Assembly (NCBI GenBank): GCA_905250025.1
Contig: CAJNOJ010000002.1
Location: 930,001 to 994,000, forward strand
DNA from: Adineta ricciae
Lineage: Eukaryota > Rotifera > Eurotatoria > Adinetida > Adinetidae
Reading direction: 5' to 3'
DNA: 64,000 nucleotides
Of this stretch, positions 51,303 through 63,700 are shown in pieces (position 1 is the first letter of the stretch; the number at the start of each line of letters is the position of its first letter). The translations under genes and the position numbers were made by a program. Below the pieces are notes generated by a model that had not been told where the DNA came from, ran no database searches, and worked only from the letters and a program-made list of their open reading frames with translations.

Positions 51303-54300
51303 ACTTCTATCAAGTGTCTCTCTTTTGTGATGTACAGATCTTTCATTTCATTGTGAATTGTTTTCATTTTGCAGCGATAACTATGATAAAACTCGAACAA
51401 TAATGTTTTTCTCTTCGTATTATTGTTTGTTCGTATCTTTTTTTCCTTGTAATAGTTCTCATTTGATAATAGATAAAGGTCACTTAAATAATAAATAAAA
51501 TATGTGAATATGAATCATTCATTGGAAATGGAATAGCTTAGTAAGAGATTGGAACCTCGATGAATTCTGGCACGACGCAAATCGAGAAATACGCTGGTGT
51601 ATTCTGAAAGATATACCGCGTGAGCAATGATTGTCGTCAAAGATTCGATGATGGCACTTCGATCATGCTCTTGCGTTGATTTGTGTAAAAATATATGCTG
51701 GCTGGGCTATGTAAGAGCAATTCTCAGGTTCTTGCTGAGAAATTTTTATTTTTGCTTTTAATTAGAAGAAAAACATACCGATGCGTCGTGAAACACCTAA
51801 TCAAGTATATTTCATGAATACTCTGCTTGAATTATGTACATCGATGGTTCCAATACCGGTTAGAAATAGCAACATGACGTGCGGAAGCACGACGTTTCAT
51901 TATAATTTATGGATATGAATATTCTCCTAACTAGGAAATCTTTATTAAAATCTCATAACCTTCGATATCATGACTGTTTGTATATGCACATGATTACTAG
52001 TGTACTTAAAATTCTCTATGAAGCAATTAGACATCAGACGCCAGACAAAAAAGGTCAGAAGAAGAAAGATTTGGCGCGAATAAAAAAAATAATTACTTTG
52101 TTATCTTATAAGAAGTACATCCAAATATTGATTTTGTCATTAAATCTAGTTATATTCAAGTTCATCATGTCTGATCAGTCATGTGGATAATAAAGATTGA
52201 ATGGCAATGTTTTTGTCGAGGAAGCTTTAGCCTTGCTGCTGTTAACATTCCATACATGTCAATATTTGACGTATGATGTTAGTTAGTTTATATAAGATAT
52301 ACATTATCACTTTCCGATAATTGATAGAAATATATTCTTTTTCCAACAACCATATTCACAATAAGATCAATCAATCGGTTGGTGTTGACATGTTAATCAT
52401 GACCTGAGTTCTTTCCTATCCTCTCTCCCTCTCTCGTTCTTCGCGGATATAGGTTTGTAATTAAAGTTCATTGACGACATTTATTTTCCACATAAACCAA
52501 TCGATTATTCATTTTTGCTTTACTCATCCTCTGACAGGTTTATGTCCGTGCTGTACCTTATCACTATTATTGATTGGATATCGAGAGAAGTCTTAGCATG
52601 GAAATCTTTTTCGTTTTCGTAACAGTTGGAATTAAATGATGGATTTTGAAAATGTCTAGTTAATTAGGCAGTATTCTTTCATCTAGGTAATATCTTAAAG
52701 GTCGCACAAAGTAACATCTTGAACCTTCAGTAAAAAAGCAAAAACCTAATCTGATTTTTCTTATCGAAAATCTGTACACATTCACTCACAACTCATGCAC
52801 AACATACACTCATTATATTTAATCGAAATATCGTAATTGTAGAGATTGATGTCGTTTATAATAAGATGGAGATTACACTTTTCTCGAACTAGCCCTACTG
52901 CTCCACCTTATGCTTGTCTGTCGATTAGAATACTTCTACAGTAGTTGTCTGTATTTCATTTCTGAAGCTATCGAGTAATCAAAGCCGACAAGCGAAGGTT
53001 GAATAGGAGGGAAAAGAAAGAAAGTGAACTACTTCGAAAAACGACTGGTCGACGCGTGTGGTATCGACGGCCTTAGCCTATGATGTATGTGTATGTCTCA
53101 ATTAGTCAAGGCCTTGATTTGATTCTCTGATGATAGTAGTGCCTATACGTTTTCTCATTTGACACTAAAAGCTTCACTATTTCTACTTCTGCCTCTTCTC
53201 CATTGCTGGATATTATCTCGACATCAACTATATCTCTTGTACGTAAATCAGACATGTTCATAATATCAGTTTTCATGGTCATGACAGTCGTTCAAAAGAT
53301 ACACTAAATGCACAAATAAATGGCAGCACTACACTTAACCATAGATCGATTATCCGTTTTTATGATAAGTGCACGCGCATATGTTCGAAGTTGCTATGTG
53401 CGTGTGTGTATGTAGGCTTGTCATTGCTACGCTAGATTATGTTTATCTATTTCACATCTCGCCTTAGGCAAATAGACACAAAATTTTTGACAACGACAGG
53501 TAATCTAATGCTTTAGGTGCACAATCTGTATGTATCTCAAATGTATCTGAGGCATTGAATCAGCTCATATAAATAATGTCTTTGCGCGTCAGCAATTATT
53601 TTCGAGGTTCATTAAATCATATCTATCCAATAGGTTATAATGTCCTTGTTTACTTAACAATGAAGTGTCTGGCTACAAGTGAGAATCAGATTTGAAAAAA
53701 AAACCAGACGTACACATCACTAGATCCGGCTGAGTTTGAGCATTTGTGATGGCTAGTCCAGTATACTTGTCAACTTTCGTTCTATGTCAATGAATGACAA
53801 GGACTAAGTATGTCAATAATCATGAATTGACTAGCTAATTTCATTCATGAGAACTTTCTGAAGATTTATTTGTGTATTGTTTCTTTTTTTTTCTATGCAA
53901 CATATATGCGCATATTATTTTCAAGTAAGGAAAAATCGAACCAGGGAGTTCATATCATCAAAAATTCTATTCATACTGATAGTATGAAGTGCTTGATATA
54001 AAGTACGTTTAGAAAAGGAAAATAAGAGAAAGAGAAAGAGAAAGAGAGTCAGGAGAGAAAAGAGAAAACCTCGTTGAAACAATATCGTATTTTCAGGAAG
54101 AACATTATCGTGATGAGAACGAATAAGTCCAACGAACAGACGAGAGAGAGAGAGACATTTGAGAAGTTCTGTTCTTGACTGTTATGTAATTGATTAAACA
54201 AGTAGTACAAGTTAAATAGATGACATGGTTAGATATTAAGGCAGACTGATAAGATCTCGAATATCATTACGTCGGGATTAATGTTCGAACTGAGGAAAAT

Positions 54301-54715
54301 GCCCAGTCTGCTGACAGATCGAAGGTTTGTCTGAAGACAAAATCCATTGCATTTCATTAGTTTCTCTTGTTAGACTTGTGATTGACTAACGAGAACAATT
54401 AATGATATACTCGTTTTGTTTATACATCTTACTGTTTTGCTTTCCTACTGCGTATTTTCCGGCTTAAGTTATGACATCATCAGTGTGCTAAGGTAAATCT
54501 TTTCTTTGTATTCTTATGAACAGACGAAAGAGGAGTCACATGAGTGTCAGTCGTTATTATTAATTATTTTCTATTCGCCTGCGTTATCCATTGTAATCGG
54601 ATAAATTTGGACTTATGTTTTTTTTTGTCTGGTATGCCATACGAGTCTCACCAATCTCTAACAGTAAATCGTTTATCGATAAGCTTTATTTAGATTTTCT
54701 AGTCTGTAGATAAGA
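51303..54715. other. Gene-poor stretch, 3.4 kb, with purine-rich microsatellites
   Basis: No exon series is recognised on either strand. A purine tract (AAAGAG)n lies at about 54020-54048 and (GA)n at about 54143-54154. The 93-codon frame at 51909-52190 lacks support. An acceptor (gattttctag, AG at 54701-54702) precedes the next gene's ATG by 13 bases. Confidence 0.5.
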
Positions 54716-56337
54716 ATGTTGAAAGAAAATGCAAGTGTTTACATGGAATCATCTGTTATATCGGTTGTCACAATATCAATGCAGAATCTGGAGTCTAGTG
54801 GCAGTTCTGTGAAATATTTTCAACTTTTACTCAAGCGTTTTGGTGTTATGTATATGGCAATTGTTATTACTCTTGGTTTTATTGGTAACTCAATATCGTG
54901 TTATGTGTTCGTTCGAAGTAAACTTCGGTAAGAGGAGAGCAATGAGAAATGTGAAGTACAATGCAAGCATTTGTTTTGATTTTAGACGTTTAAGTTGTAG
55001 TTTATACCTTACAGCTTTATCAATATCGGACAATGGATATTTAATCTGCTTGGCATTAATTTGGCTTGAAAATATTCGTGTTTTTATCTTTCACAATAAC
55101 GGAATATGTCAAGTTACAGTATACCTAACGACCGTCTTCAGTTCATTATCAGTGTGGTAGGAGTTTTAAATTTTTATATAGAATATATAATCTTCTCATC
55201 AATTAGTTATCTTATTATAAAGGAACATAGAACTTTGTGCCCGAGGAGAAATATTTTCCGATGTTTGATACGGTGAACTTCATTAATAAATGTAACAATC
55301 ATCGTTTTAGGTTCACCGTTGCATTTACTACTGAACGTTTTGTCGTTGTTGCTTATCCATTGAAACGTTCTCAATATAATTCATCAGCACGAACCCGTTA
55401 TGCTGTTGTCTTATTGACATTTCTCGCCTTGTTCCTCTATTCTCCTACTCTATGGACATCAGGTATCGAAACAACAGATCCCGAACGATCAACATTACCT
55501 TCATATGACACGCGTTGTGTTACTCTTCGTCCTTGGCTTCGTTTTACTCGTCAAATGAATATAATTGATTTCTTTCTAACATTTATCATTCCTTTTCTAA
55601 CTATCGCTACATTTAATTCGTTAATTATCCTTAAATCTGGCCAATACGATCGTTTACTGGAACGAAATTACATTCAACCATCAACTTATATTCTGCATAA
55701 TCTTCTCGAACATCGTCTACGTCGTTCGAAATATCATCGACGTATAACTAAAATGTTATTAATCATTTCGACAACATTTCTACTACTCAATACTCCTATG
55801 CATTTACTGAAAGTTTATTATTTTTTCTTTTCGAACGACGATACATACGATGAAAAATCTTCCTATGAATCGATCATCGAAATGTTAACATTTTATTTAT
55901 TTTATACAAATTTTGCAATCAATTTTTTCCTTTACTCGCTATGCGGAAAGAATTTTCGTTCGTGTCTCATGGGTTTACTCAAACAATTCGGACGGACTAA
56001 ACAAACGAATAGTTTCCTATCAAATGGCTTATTTCTCGCTGGTCATGCGGCTATTGATGAAACACCTGTCGTTCAATACTGCAAACATTTACAACGGCCT
56101 GAGCATCTTCGAAAGTATTCAAAACGTGAAAACAGTAGTACAGTAAGTAGTAGCGGAATCAAAGGAAATCCATTACTATCAACATTTCATGCTGCGACAA
56201 CTGGTACAATGCATCATACATTACATCAGTTAGCGTCGGATTCATCACTAAAAAAATCGCCGCTCAAGATCGAATTACTAACGAATGGATCAACACCGAC
56301 CGTTCTCAAATTTTATCCACCATTTACAATTCACTGA
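54716..56337 (+). CDS. Class A GPCR, neuropeptide-receptor type
   Basis: Exons 54716-54928, 54986-55158 and 55311-56337 encode a seven-helix receptor of about 470 residues. TM1 has TLGFIGNSISCYVF, TM2 LTALSISDNGYL, and TM3 is followed by TTERFVVVAYPLKR, with TER replacing DRY. ECL2 keeps the Cys (YDTRCVTL) that pairs with the TM3 cysteine (NGICQV). TM5 ends FIIPFLTIATFNSLII; TM6 is preceded by HRRITKMLLIISTTFLLL; TM7 reads FAINFFLYSLCGKNFRS in place of NPxxY. The AYPLKR loop is typical of peptide receptors (FMRFamide/thyrotropin-releasing-hormone-like), which suggests a peptide ligand; the exact type is not determinable. The N-terminal tail has a sequon (NAS). The Ser-rich cytoplasmic tail ends at 56337. 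Confidence 0.9.
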
Positions 56338-56897
56338 AAAGACATGATTTTTCTGTTTGTTTTTCTTCATTTTTTTTGTATATAGAAACCTTGAACGTCT
56401 AACGAATAAAGAGGACGCCGTTTTTCTTCCTCGTGTACAAATTAGAAACATTCGTATGCAATTCTCAGTGTGCATGAAGTATTTTCGATGCTTATCTTTT
56501 CATAAACATTTCCCGTAGGCTACGAAACAACTTTATCGTAGATATTTTTGTACACAAATCAACAAAACACCCACGATCTTATTTAATCTTACATCAATGC
56601 ACTGCAATGAAAGATGTTAAACATGGGACACAAATAATTATGTTTCTATTTAGAATATGTATCCCGGCGTGTTTTTGTTCGAGCTGTAGATTCAAATGAA
56701 GTCGATAAAAGCCGCTTGTTCTCACATCGTTTAACAAATGAAGAAAAGAAAAGTTATTTTTGAACGACGTTTGTCTCTGATTTGAAATAAGTAGGCAAAA
56801 GCGGAAGAGAGTTGAAGTTTTATTCCAATGACAACAACGAACATAAAAATGAGAGACTAGGTTTATATATATTCATTCGGTTCTGACCAGTTATTAA
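56338..56897. other. Intergenic between convergent genes
   Basis: 3' flanks of the GPCR (+) and of the small secreted-protein gene (-). An AATAAA lies near 56404 on the plus strand. No coding exon is seen. Confidence 0.45.
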
Positions 56898-57263
56898 TTA
56901 TTGAACAAGTTGTGCATTTACCAATAGTAATGTAGCTCCATTGGTTAAACTAACCTCACTTTCAGTGATATTCATGTCCGAAACGAGTATACACGAACCA
57001 GAGGAATTATAAAATGTCAGGGCTGAACATCCATTTGAAAGCAAACATTGGCAAACACAAGCATTCAGAGTTGGACCGGGTGCTGTTTGGTTACTTGAGC
57101 TGTAGGCAAATCCTATTCAAAGAAGGAATCGGTATAGAGTTGGATAAAGAACGATTGAGTATTTATGTGTTGACTTACCATTATAATAAGTATAGTTTCC
57201 CGAGAAAACACCGAGAACTAAGCAGCCGATGATAAGAATGAGATAGCACGTAATGTTTGGCAT
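56898..57263 (-). CDS. Small secreted PAN/apple-like cysteine-rich protein
   Basis: Two exons, 57179-57263 and 56898-57112, joined across a 66-nt intron (donor gtaagt, acceptor gaatag), give 99 residues. The first exon is a signal peptide (MPNITCYLILIIGCLVLGVFS). The mature part reads ACVCQCLLSNGCSALTFYN and then SGSCILVSDMNIT: closely spaced cysteines followed by CxALTFYN and a further Cys, the core of PAN/apple-like modules that bind proteins or sugars outside the cell. Stop is TAA at 56898-56900. Sequons NYT, NQT, NSS and NIT indicate glycosylation. The gene is too small for a simple ORF search because the intron splits it after 28 codons. Coding status rests on signal peptide, splice sites and Cys pattern. 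Confidence 0.72.
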
Positions 57264-57701
57264 TGTTAAAAATGAAGTATGCTGGTATTTTACAGTTCCT
57301 TTTATTATATTTCTTTTGCTCGATGAAAAACAAAAAAATATGGAAAATAATATTCTCTTTTTTTCTGATGAGACGCTAATAATTACTTTAAAAGCTTTTT
57401 TTTTATTGTTTTTGAAAAAAAGGACTTTGTTTCAGCACAATTTTTTTAAATGGAAGACCAATTGAAGTTCAAGATTTTCTTTTTTCTTGAAAAAAAGAAT
57501 AAAAGCACTTTCCCCAAGAACATATTAGTCGGAAGGCAACTCGTTAATTCTAATTTGATTTCTTTTGGCGAACAGCTTGTGCAGCATTTCTTTCACCTCC
57601 ATTATAAGAACAATGAAAATCATATATGACATGAGCGATTTGCTAAATGAAGAATGTCCAGGGCTATTATAGTGTCCACTAATACGAGTGTAGAAGGACA
57701 T
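57264..57701. other. Intergenic 5' of the tRNA
   Basis: AT-rich with long T and A homopolymers (57354-57430). No feature is supported. Confidence 0.45.
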
Positions 57702-57784
57702 GCCAGGGTGGCCGAGTGGTTAAGGCGTTGGACTTAAGATCCAATTCACAATAGTGAGCATGGGTTCGATCCCCATCCCTGGCA
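57702..57784 (+). tRNA. tRNA-Leu (anticodon UAA)
   Basis: An 83-base class II tRNA. The acceptor stem GCCAGGG pairs with CCCTGGC, followed by discriminator A. The D arm holds the A box (TGGCCGAGTGGTTAAGG), the anticodon loop reads CTTAAGA with anticodon TAA, flanked by TTGGA/TCCAA, and the long variable arm is a TCAC/GTGA hairpin typical of leucine tRNAs. The T arm contains GGTTCGATCCC (B box). A TTTTT run at 57791-57795 is a fitting RNA polymerase III terminator. No intron is present, and no CCA is encoded, as expected for a nuclear gene. Confidence 0.97.
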
Positions 57785-57790
57785 AATAAC

Positions 57791-57795
57791 TTTTT
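57791..57795 (+). terminator. Pol III oligo-T terminator of the tRNA-Leu gene
   Basis: Five T residues seven bases after the tRNA 3' end. Confidence 0.8.
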
Positions 57796-58037
57796 GCTAT
57801 CCTGTTCTGTGTAGTTGGTAACGTCATTTCGCAACAATGTAGAGCAGTCATTGTCGAGACAACCGATAATAATGAAGACTACCTATGCAGTTATTACAAG
57901 AAGAAATAATAAAGAACAAAGAATTTGTCAAGATTTGATAGTTAAATGATGAAATCATATGAGTTTCGTTTGCTTAGTCAATGCTTCATTTGGATTTTTA
58001 TCAAGAACTTTATTTATATGGTTAAAATATACCTCAG

Positions 58038-59672
58038 CTAATTTTTCACATTCTTTCTGCATACTTTCTCTAAAACGTTCAGAAATTGATATCGAAGAAG
58101 CCGATAGAGCATTTCGGCAAATTCCATCAATGAAAGAAAACTAATTCCAATCCAAAGACCTGTTTGACCACCAATATTTGAGATAACATCAACAGCACCC
58201 AATGTTGCTTGTTGTGTGTAACTTTCGACCTGAGTTGATCCGCATACAACGTCAAGACCGACATAATTCGATCGGATCTCTGTTAACCAAGTTGTTGACC
58301 AATTAGCAGGTAAAGGAATCGACGATATTTCAACGAATTGCTTGATATCATTCACGTACCACTGCTGTGGTGCAGAACTGGATGATATTTGTATGGGAAA
58401 ATCATTTGTAAAACATTCCGATTCACAATCCTTCGCATACTCTCCTGTAACAGAACTTGAGTTTCGAAACCGAGTAGCTGCTGCAGAATAACACGGATCA
58501 GACACATTACATAAATTCGCGAAGATAACATTGCTAGTGCCAAGAGGAACAATATAACGCGTCGGCCATTGAAGAGGACTAACGCAACCACATTGTTCAT
58601 ATCTAAAGGTAACGAATGGCGCACGAGTTTTGAGTAAATATATCTAAGCGTGTTGATCAAACATACGTGTATATTTGATTTGCAACTTGAAAACATATCT
58701 GTTGACCATAAGAATAATTTGCACCTGAGAATTGATCGAACATGGCTTGCATACCAAGATTATTTTTCTCAGTACAGGTAGTGTATGGCGATGGCAAAAA
58801 TGTATTTGTTGTTGTGCTGTATGCTATTTTATGTTTTCGTCCTGCGACTAATTCAACACCAAGTCTATCAATGAGTGGTAACTGTGTATTATCATGAACC
58901 ATTGCTACGATGCTAGTTGCTACGTGTATGCGAGAAAAGAACTTCTAGAATGATATTGTACACTGGTGTTTATATCCTTACCATCGGAAATGAATGGAAC
59001 ATATTGGTGACTGTGTATATACAAATCCAAATGGAGTTTGCCACTTTGTCCATTTTCATTGTTATAATGTATCGAGCCATTGTTAATGGCAGATGTTTGA
59101 GCATTGAATGTATAACAACGGCCATAGGTAGGGGATTGAAATGTAACAAAATCATCGCTCGAACAATTCTTACCATTGTAAATACATTTGATTAACATTG
59201 AACTTAGTGAGAAGAAAATTTGATTTACGGACTCATTTCGATTCAGTTTATACTGAAGATAAGAATAGATATAACTCGCTTGCTGTTGAGTAAATGCAAT
59301 CCTATCGGTATTGGTTGTATTCGTCAGATTGAAAGTATTCGTATAGTTTAAATAGGATCCAATGAATTGATCATAGCGAAACGGAGAGTAGTTACAGATA
59401 GTCACTGCTGGAAAAGGTTGTGGCCATTGATTGGCGAAACGCACTAGTGTCTGTGTTGGATAACTATAGTAAGCAAGAATCGCTTGAGTTACAAAAAAAC
59501 TCATGATTCCGAAGAATCCAACGAATGAAATTGACCAAAAGATTCGATTATGTAGACTTTGGCTACGTGCGATACCTGGGATTCCATGAGTCGATGTATT
59601 GAAACCGAATTCGCGGATAATCATCCGACGTTGATCGGAATTCGATTCGGTTTCTAAGGAGGTCGCCTGCAT
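58038..59672 (-). CDS. DEG/ENaC (amiloride-sensitive) sodium channel subunit
   Basis: A trimeric ligand- or proton-gated cation channel of the plasma membrane. Three exons (about 58983-59672, 58666-58921 and 58038-58602) give about 490 residues. The N-terminal cytoplasmic part contains the pre-TM1 region with HGIPGIARSQSLHNRIFW, matching the family's 'HGxxxI' gating motif. TM1 is FVGFFGIMSFFVTQAI. The ectodomain opens FPAVTICNYSPFRYD and contains the conserved Cys-rich segment YEQCGCVSPLQWP. The selectivity region is GGQTGLWIGISFLSLMEF, including the GxS filter (GIS) and the start of TM2. All sections are intact, so it should be functional. The start is ATG at 59670-59672; an upstream TTG frame extension is ignored. 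The short C-terminal tail ends KNVKN. The gating ligand is unknown. Confidence 0.93.
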
Positions 59673-60710
59673 TGACAAAATAATTTTTGTGTATGCTTCT
59701 TGACGCCACTCAATATGACTTGTTTATTTCAGTTAAATAAACTTAGTGTATGCCGATCATTCAAAGTAATATAGCTTTCAAAAGAAGCCCTCAAGTAATT
59801 TGGCCCATAATCATGAATGTGTTTATCAGGAAGTATATCCGTCGTATTTACAATCATCCGTATTCTAACATTATGCATGAACTCGATCGCATGCATTCGA
59901 TTCAACGTATTACACTACGCATGATTTAACTAATTGGTACCGATTGACCTTTTGTTTAAGACGTTTGAACTAATGTGGGAGAGAGTGAAGTCTTAAGTTC
60001 TTAGTGTAGTGAAGCTATGTATAGCAGGCTATTTTGACAAAGAAAACAACGAAGCCATTACAAGTTGACACGCTTTCCAAACATAGTCGATCAGGTTTGG
60101 CAAAGAGAACGAAGAAATAATGACGTCGGTATAAATAATAAATGAATGCACTTTTGCTTACATCTACGTATGCTCACATTCCAATATTCTCTTTTCTTAA
60201 ATCTCCATCACATACAAGAATATTATCTTATTTTTGGAGCTCCGCAGAAAACAAAAGTTAGGGAGATACCTTCTTGGAAAATCGATCGTAGACGTCATGG
60301 TATGTTGCTCTTCTAAGGCATAGAGAGATTCTTTTCTTTGTTAAACAATAAAATATTCCAATAAGACTTCGGTTGTTATAATAGTATTTGTTTATTCTCA
60401 TGTCAAAATTTGTTTTTTAATGAATCATCAGCCGATTGATTGGTTCAAGGTGTAGTTACTCTACCTTCATTCACCGGTGAATGAAAATATCAACGCGTAA
60501 CTAAGAGGAAGAAAAGAGGTCGATTCCCAGCAACGCTTTCAATTCATCGCATGAATTTGTCACACAAGGTCTGAATTTCAACAGCATTATTGTTATTTTT
60601 AAGAGTCTCTAGTTATTAAGTGGTTCGAACGTAAGTGATCTTATATATAATACTCAGCAATTTGCCCAACGATATCAACGTTGTTTTCTGTCTAATTAGG
60701 AGATAAATCA
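59673..60710. other. Divergent intergenic region, 1 kb
   Basis: No supported exons. An acceptor (tctaattag, AG at 60698-60699) sits eleven bases before the next gene's ATG. A 74-codon open frame on the minus strand (60616-60840) overlaps the next gene's first exon and is a shadow. Confidence 0.45.
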
Positions 60711-63700
60711 ATGGATGCACAACGACGTTTCCCAGGAACTGGTCCCATATTACCTGATTTGCCACGATCGTATGTCTCCTCATGCGTTTGCTTTCCCAAT
60801 GAAGAACATCTTGTCTGTTCTGTTTTAATCTAGTCCTCAACCGCCAATTATTGCATCCCCAACTTCCTCTCAGCTTGTACCTGTTGATGCACGTTTCCCT
60901 CCTTCGATGTTACCTCCAATAAATGCTCAATCTACTCCAAATCCGACATTATTACCTCTACGAACAGGCATTCCAGCGCCAATGTAAATTTCCACAACTT
61001 TCTTTTGATTTCCGAATCTCTCGACTATGACTATTCTTTCAGGTTTGATGATTCGTTAAATCAATCTCTCTATAAAGTAAAGCAATTAGAAAGTCGTTTG
61101 CAAATGACAGAAATTTCGAATCGTGCGTTGCTTGAAGAAGTAATCCGCTTACAAACTGAATTATTCAACGCTGTAAATTTCTTTGATTTCATTTATTATT
61201 TATAATCACTATTAACAATTAATTACTTAGATACGACAAAGCCAAACAGTACTTCAAGAAGAACGTCTCGCGCGTCAACAAATTGAGAACAATATTCGCA
61301 TCCAAAACGATGTTATACTACAACTAACAGCACGAATCAAACGAAACGAAAATACATTTATTGATGAACATCAAGCATCGTTAACTGCCACGGCAAGCGT
61401 TCGAGGACTTGAACAACAGCTTATTGCCATGCAAAAAGATAATTTTCTTCGGCGTGACACGCAAGCAATAAGGTAAAGGAATAGAATATTTTATTGATGA
61501 TAATGATTGGAATGAAATATTAACTTTGATTTAGCGTCGAAGGTATCCGTAAACAAATCGATGAGAATAGTTTACAACGAGAACAGTTAGAAAAGACACA
61601 AGTACACATCGGAGAAGAAATTCGAGCTACTCGAAGTCGTCTAGAACTTGATTCAGCTAATATCAATCTATTAACCAACGAAGTTAGACAAAAGACGAGA
61701 AAACTAGAAGACGATCAACGGTTAACCGTAAGTTTCATTGTAAAACTTGTTTCTATTGAAAGATTAGTTACCATAGTAACTCATAGTTGAGCAATAGTTT
61801 TCTTATTGATAGAGCCTCTATGTCATTTAGAACGATCTTGTCCGAAAACAACAAGAAACAATGAATGCGGGTGATCTCCTCTTCAATTCATTTCGTGCAG
61901 CAACTGATCAAAAGTAAGTCTTGATTGTTGAAAACTAGAATAATAAGCGATTGATCATTTCAGGTTAAATGAATATCGAGATTTATTCAACGAAATTCGG
62001 ACGCGTTTAGATTTCGAACGCGAAGATCGTCGTCTGGTCGAGACTCAACTTACTTCAAAGTAATTGACATCGCCAAAAAGATCATTATAGATTTCTATTT
62101 TGTAGAGTAAGTGATCTTCAATCATCCATCAACTCGACACGTTCGACACAAACTGAAATCGTAAAAACAATGGAGAATATGCGTCGAGAAAGTGTGAATC
62201 AAGTCGAGCAGACTCAAGTGCGATTACGGCAAGAGATCAGTGATACGAATGCTCAAACCATACAACGAACAACGGATAAACTAGAGCGTTTACGTGATGA
62301 ATTTGAATACAAAGCGAAAGACATTGAAAAGGTAATGCGCAAAGATCTACTAAGGTTCTTCTTCCAAAGAGATTCTCTCTAAGAAAACAAAACTGTCTTT
62401 TGAAAATTCTTTGAACAGAATCAGCAAATTGAAAATGAACAACGACAACGACAATTACAAGCCTTTCAAAGCGATATCGAACAACAAATGGATGTATTAA
62501 AAAGTACTACACATGATGAACAATCGAAAATTTATAATGAAATGAGGGTATTTCGAGTTGTGCCTCTCAACGAATAACTGACGGATTGAATAACATACTG
62601 ATTTGAATTCATCTTTTTCTGAACTAATCTATAATTTTCGTTGGATGTGAACTTGATTGCGAATCGAACTTCTTTTTTTTTGTAGGATACAACTAGAAAG
62701 AATGCTGAATCGTTACGCAAATTGAACGATGGTATTACTCTAATCGAACAGCAAACAGATGAAAGTCGACGCAAGATCGAAAAAGTACTCGATGCAGAAA
62801 TCAAATCGCGGTAAATCAATGTTTACATTCACTAAACCAAACCAATTGAATCAACATATGGTCTCATTTCAGTAAACATCAGTACAAAGAATTAGCTGAT
62901 AACATCACCAAATCCGAAGAAAAATCTGCTCATCAACTCACTGCCATTCAATCATCGATAAATAATATCAACACACGTATGGCAGATCTTCGCGACTTAG
63001 TATGTCCTGAAACGATCAGTTCGATTTAGTTGATCTTTCGCTGTTTGTAATTGTAGAGTACTAAACCTGAAATAATCAATATTAATCGACGACTGGATAC
63101 AATTGAACATTCTCAACGAGAAGCCGAAGGAAACATTCATGCAATAAATAACAATCTAGGAGATATTGTCACACGACATACAGCTACAGATGCACGTGTA
63201 CAACAAAATGAAGATAAAATCAAAGGTGGTGCTCAAGCAGTTCGCGATCTTACAACTCGTGTTTCATCGTTGCCTACTACTGATGATCTTGCAGCCGTTC
63301 GACGTGATCTCAATGAAAAAGTATGTTGCTTTACTATAGCGCATCTTGCTTGGCTTATGCATCTGTCTTGCCTCTAAGATTCGCAATGATCTTCAAAAAT
63401 CTATTCAACAACATGATGAAATTACATCTCAGACCTTCACTAAACATGAACAACGTGTCAATAGTTTACGTGTTGATTTGAACCTTTTGGAAGAACAAAT
63501 GACCCAACGTATAAACAATGTAAGTGAGATGAGATGCCTGTTAGCTTTGGCAGCTTAATTCAATGTGCTTTGAATATCTTCTGTAATCAATTTGAGAATT
63601 AAATAGAATGAATCCTTTTATTCTAGACTGAACAACAACTTTCCAATCAAATGCGTGACAAACAAACTGATCTTGATATGTGGCGACGAGATGTCGATCA

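Noticed and set aside
60500-60545. A possible tRNA T-arm-like sequence (gaggtcgattcccagc)
   Set aside because: No matching acceptor stem, D arm or anticodon arm could be folded around it.
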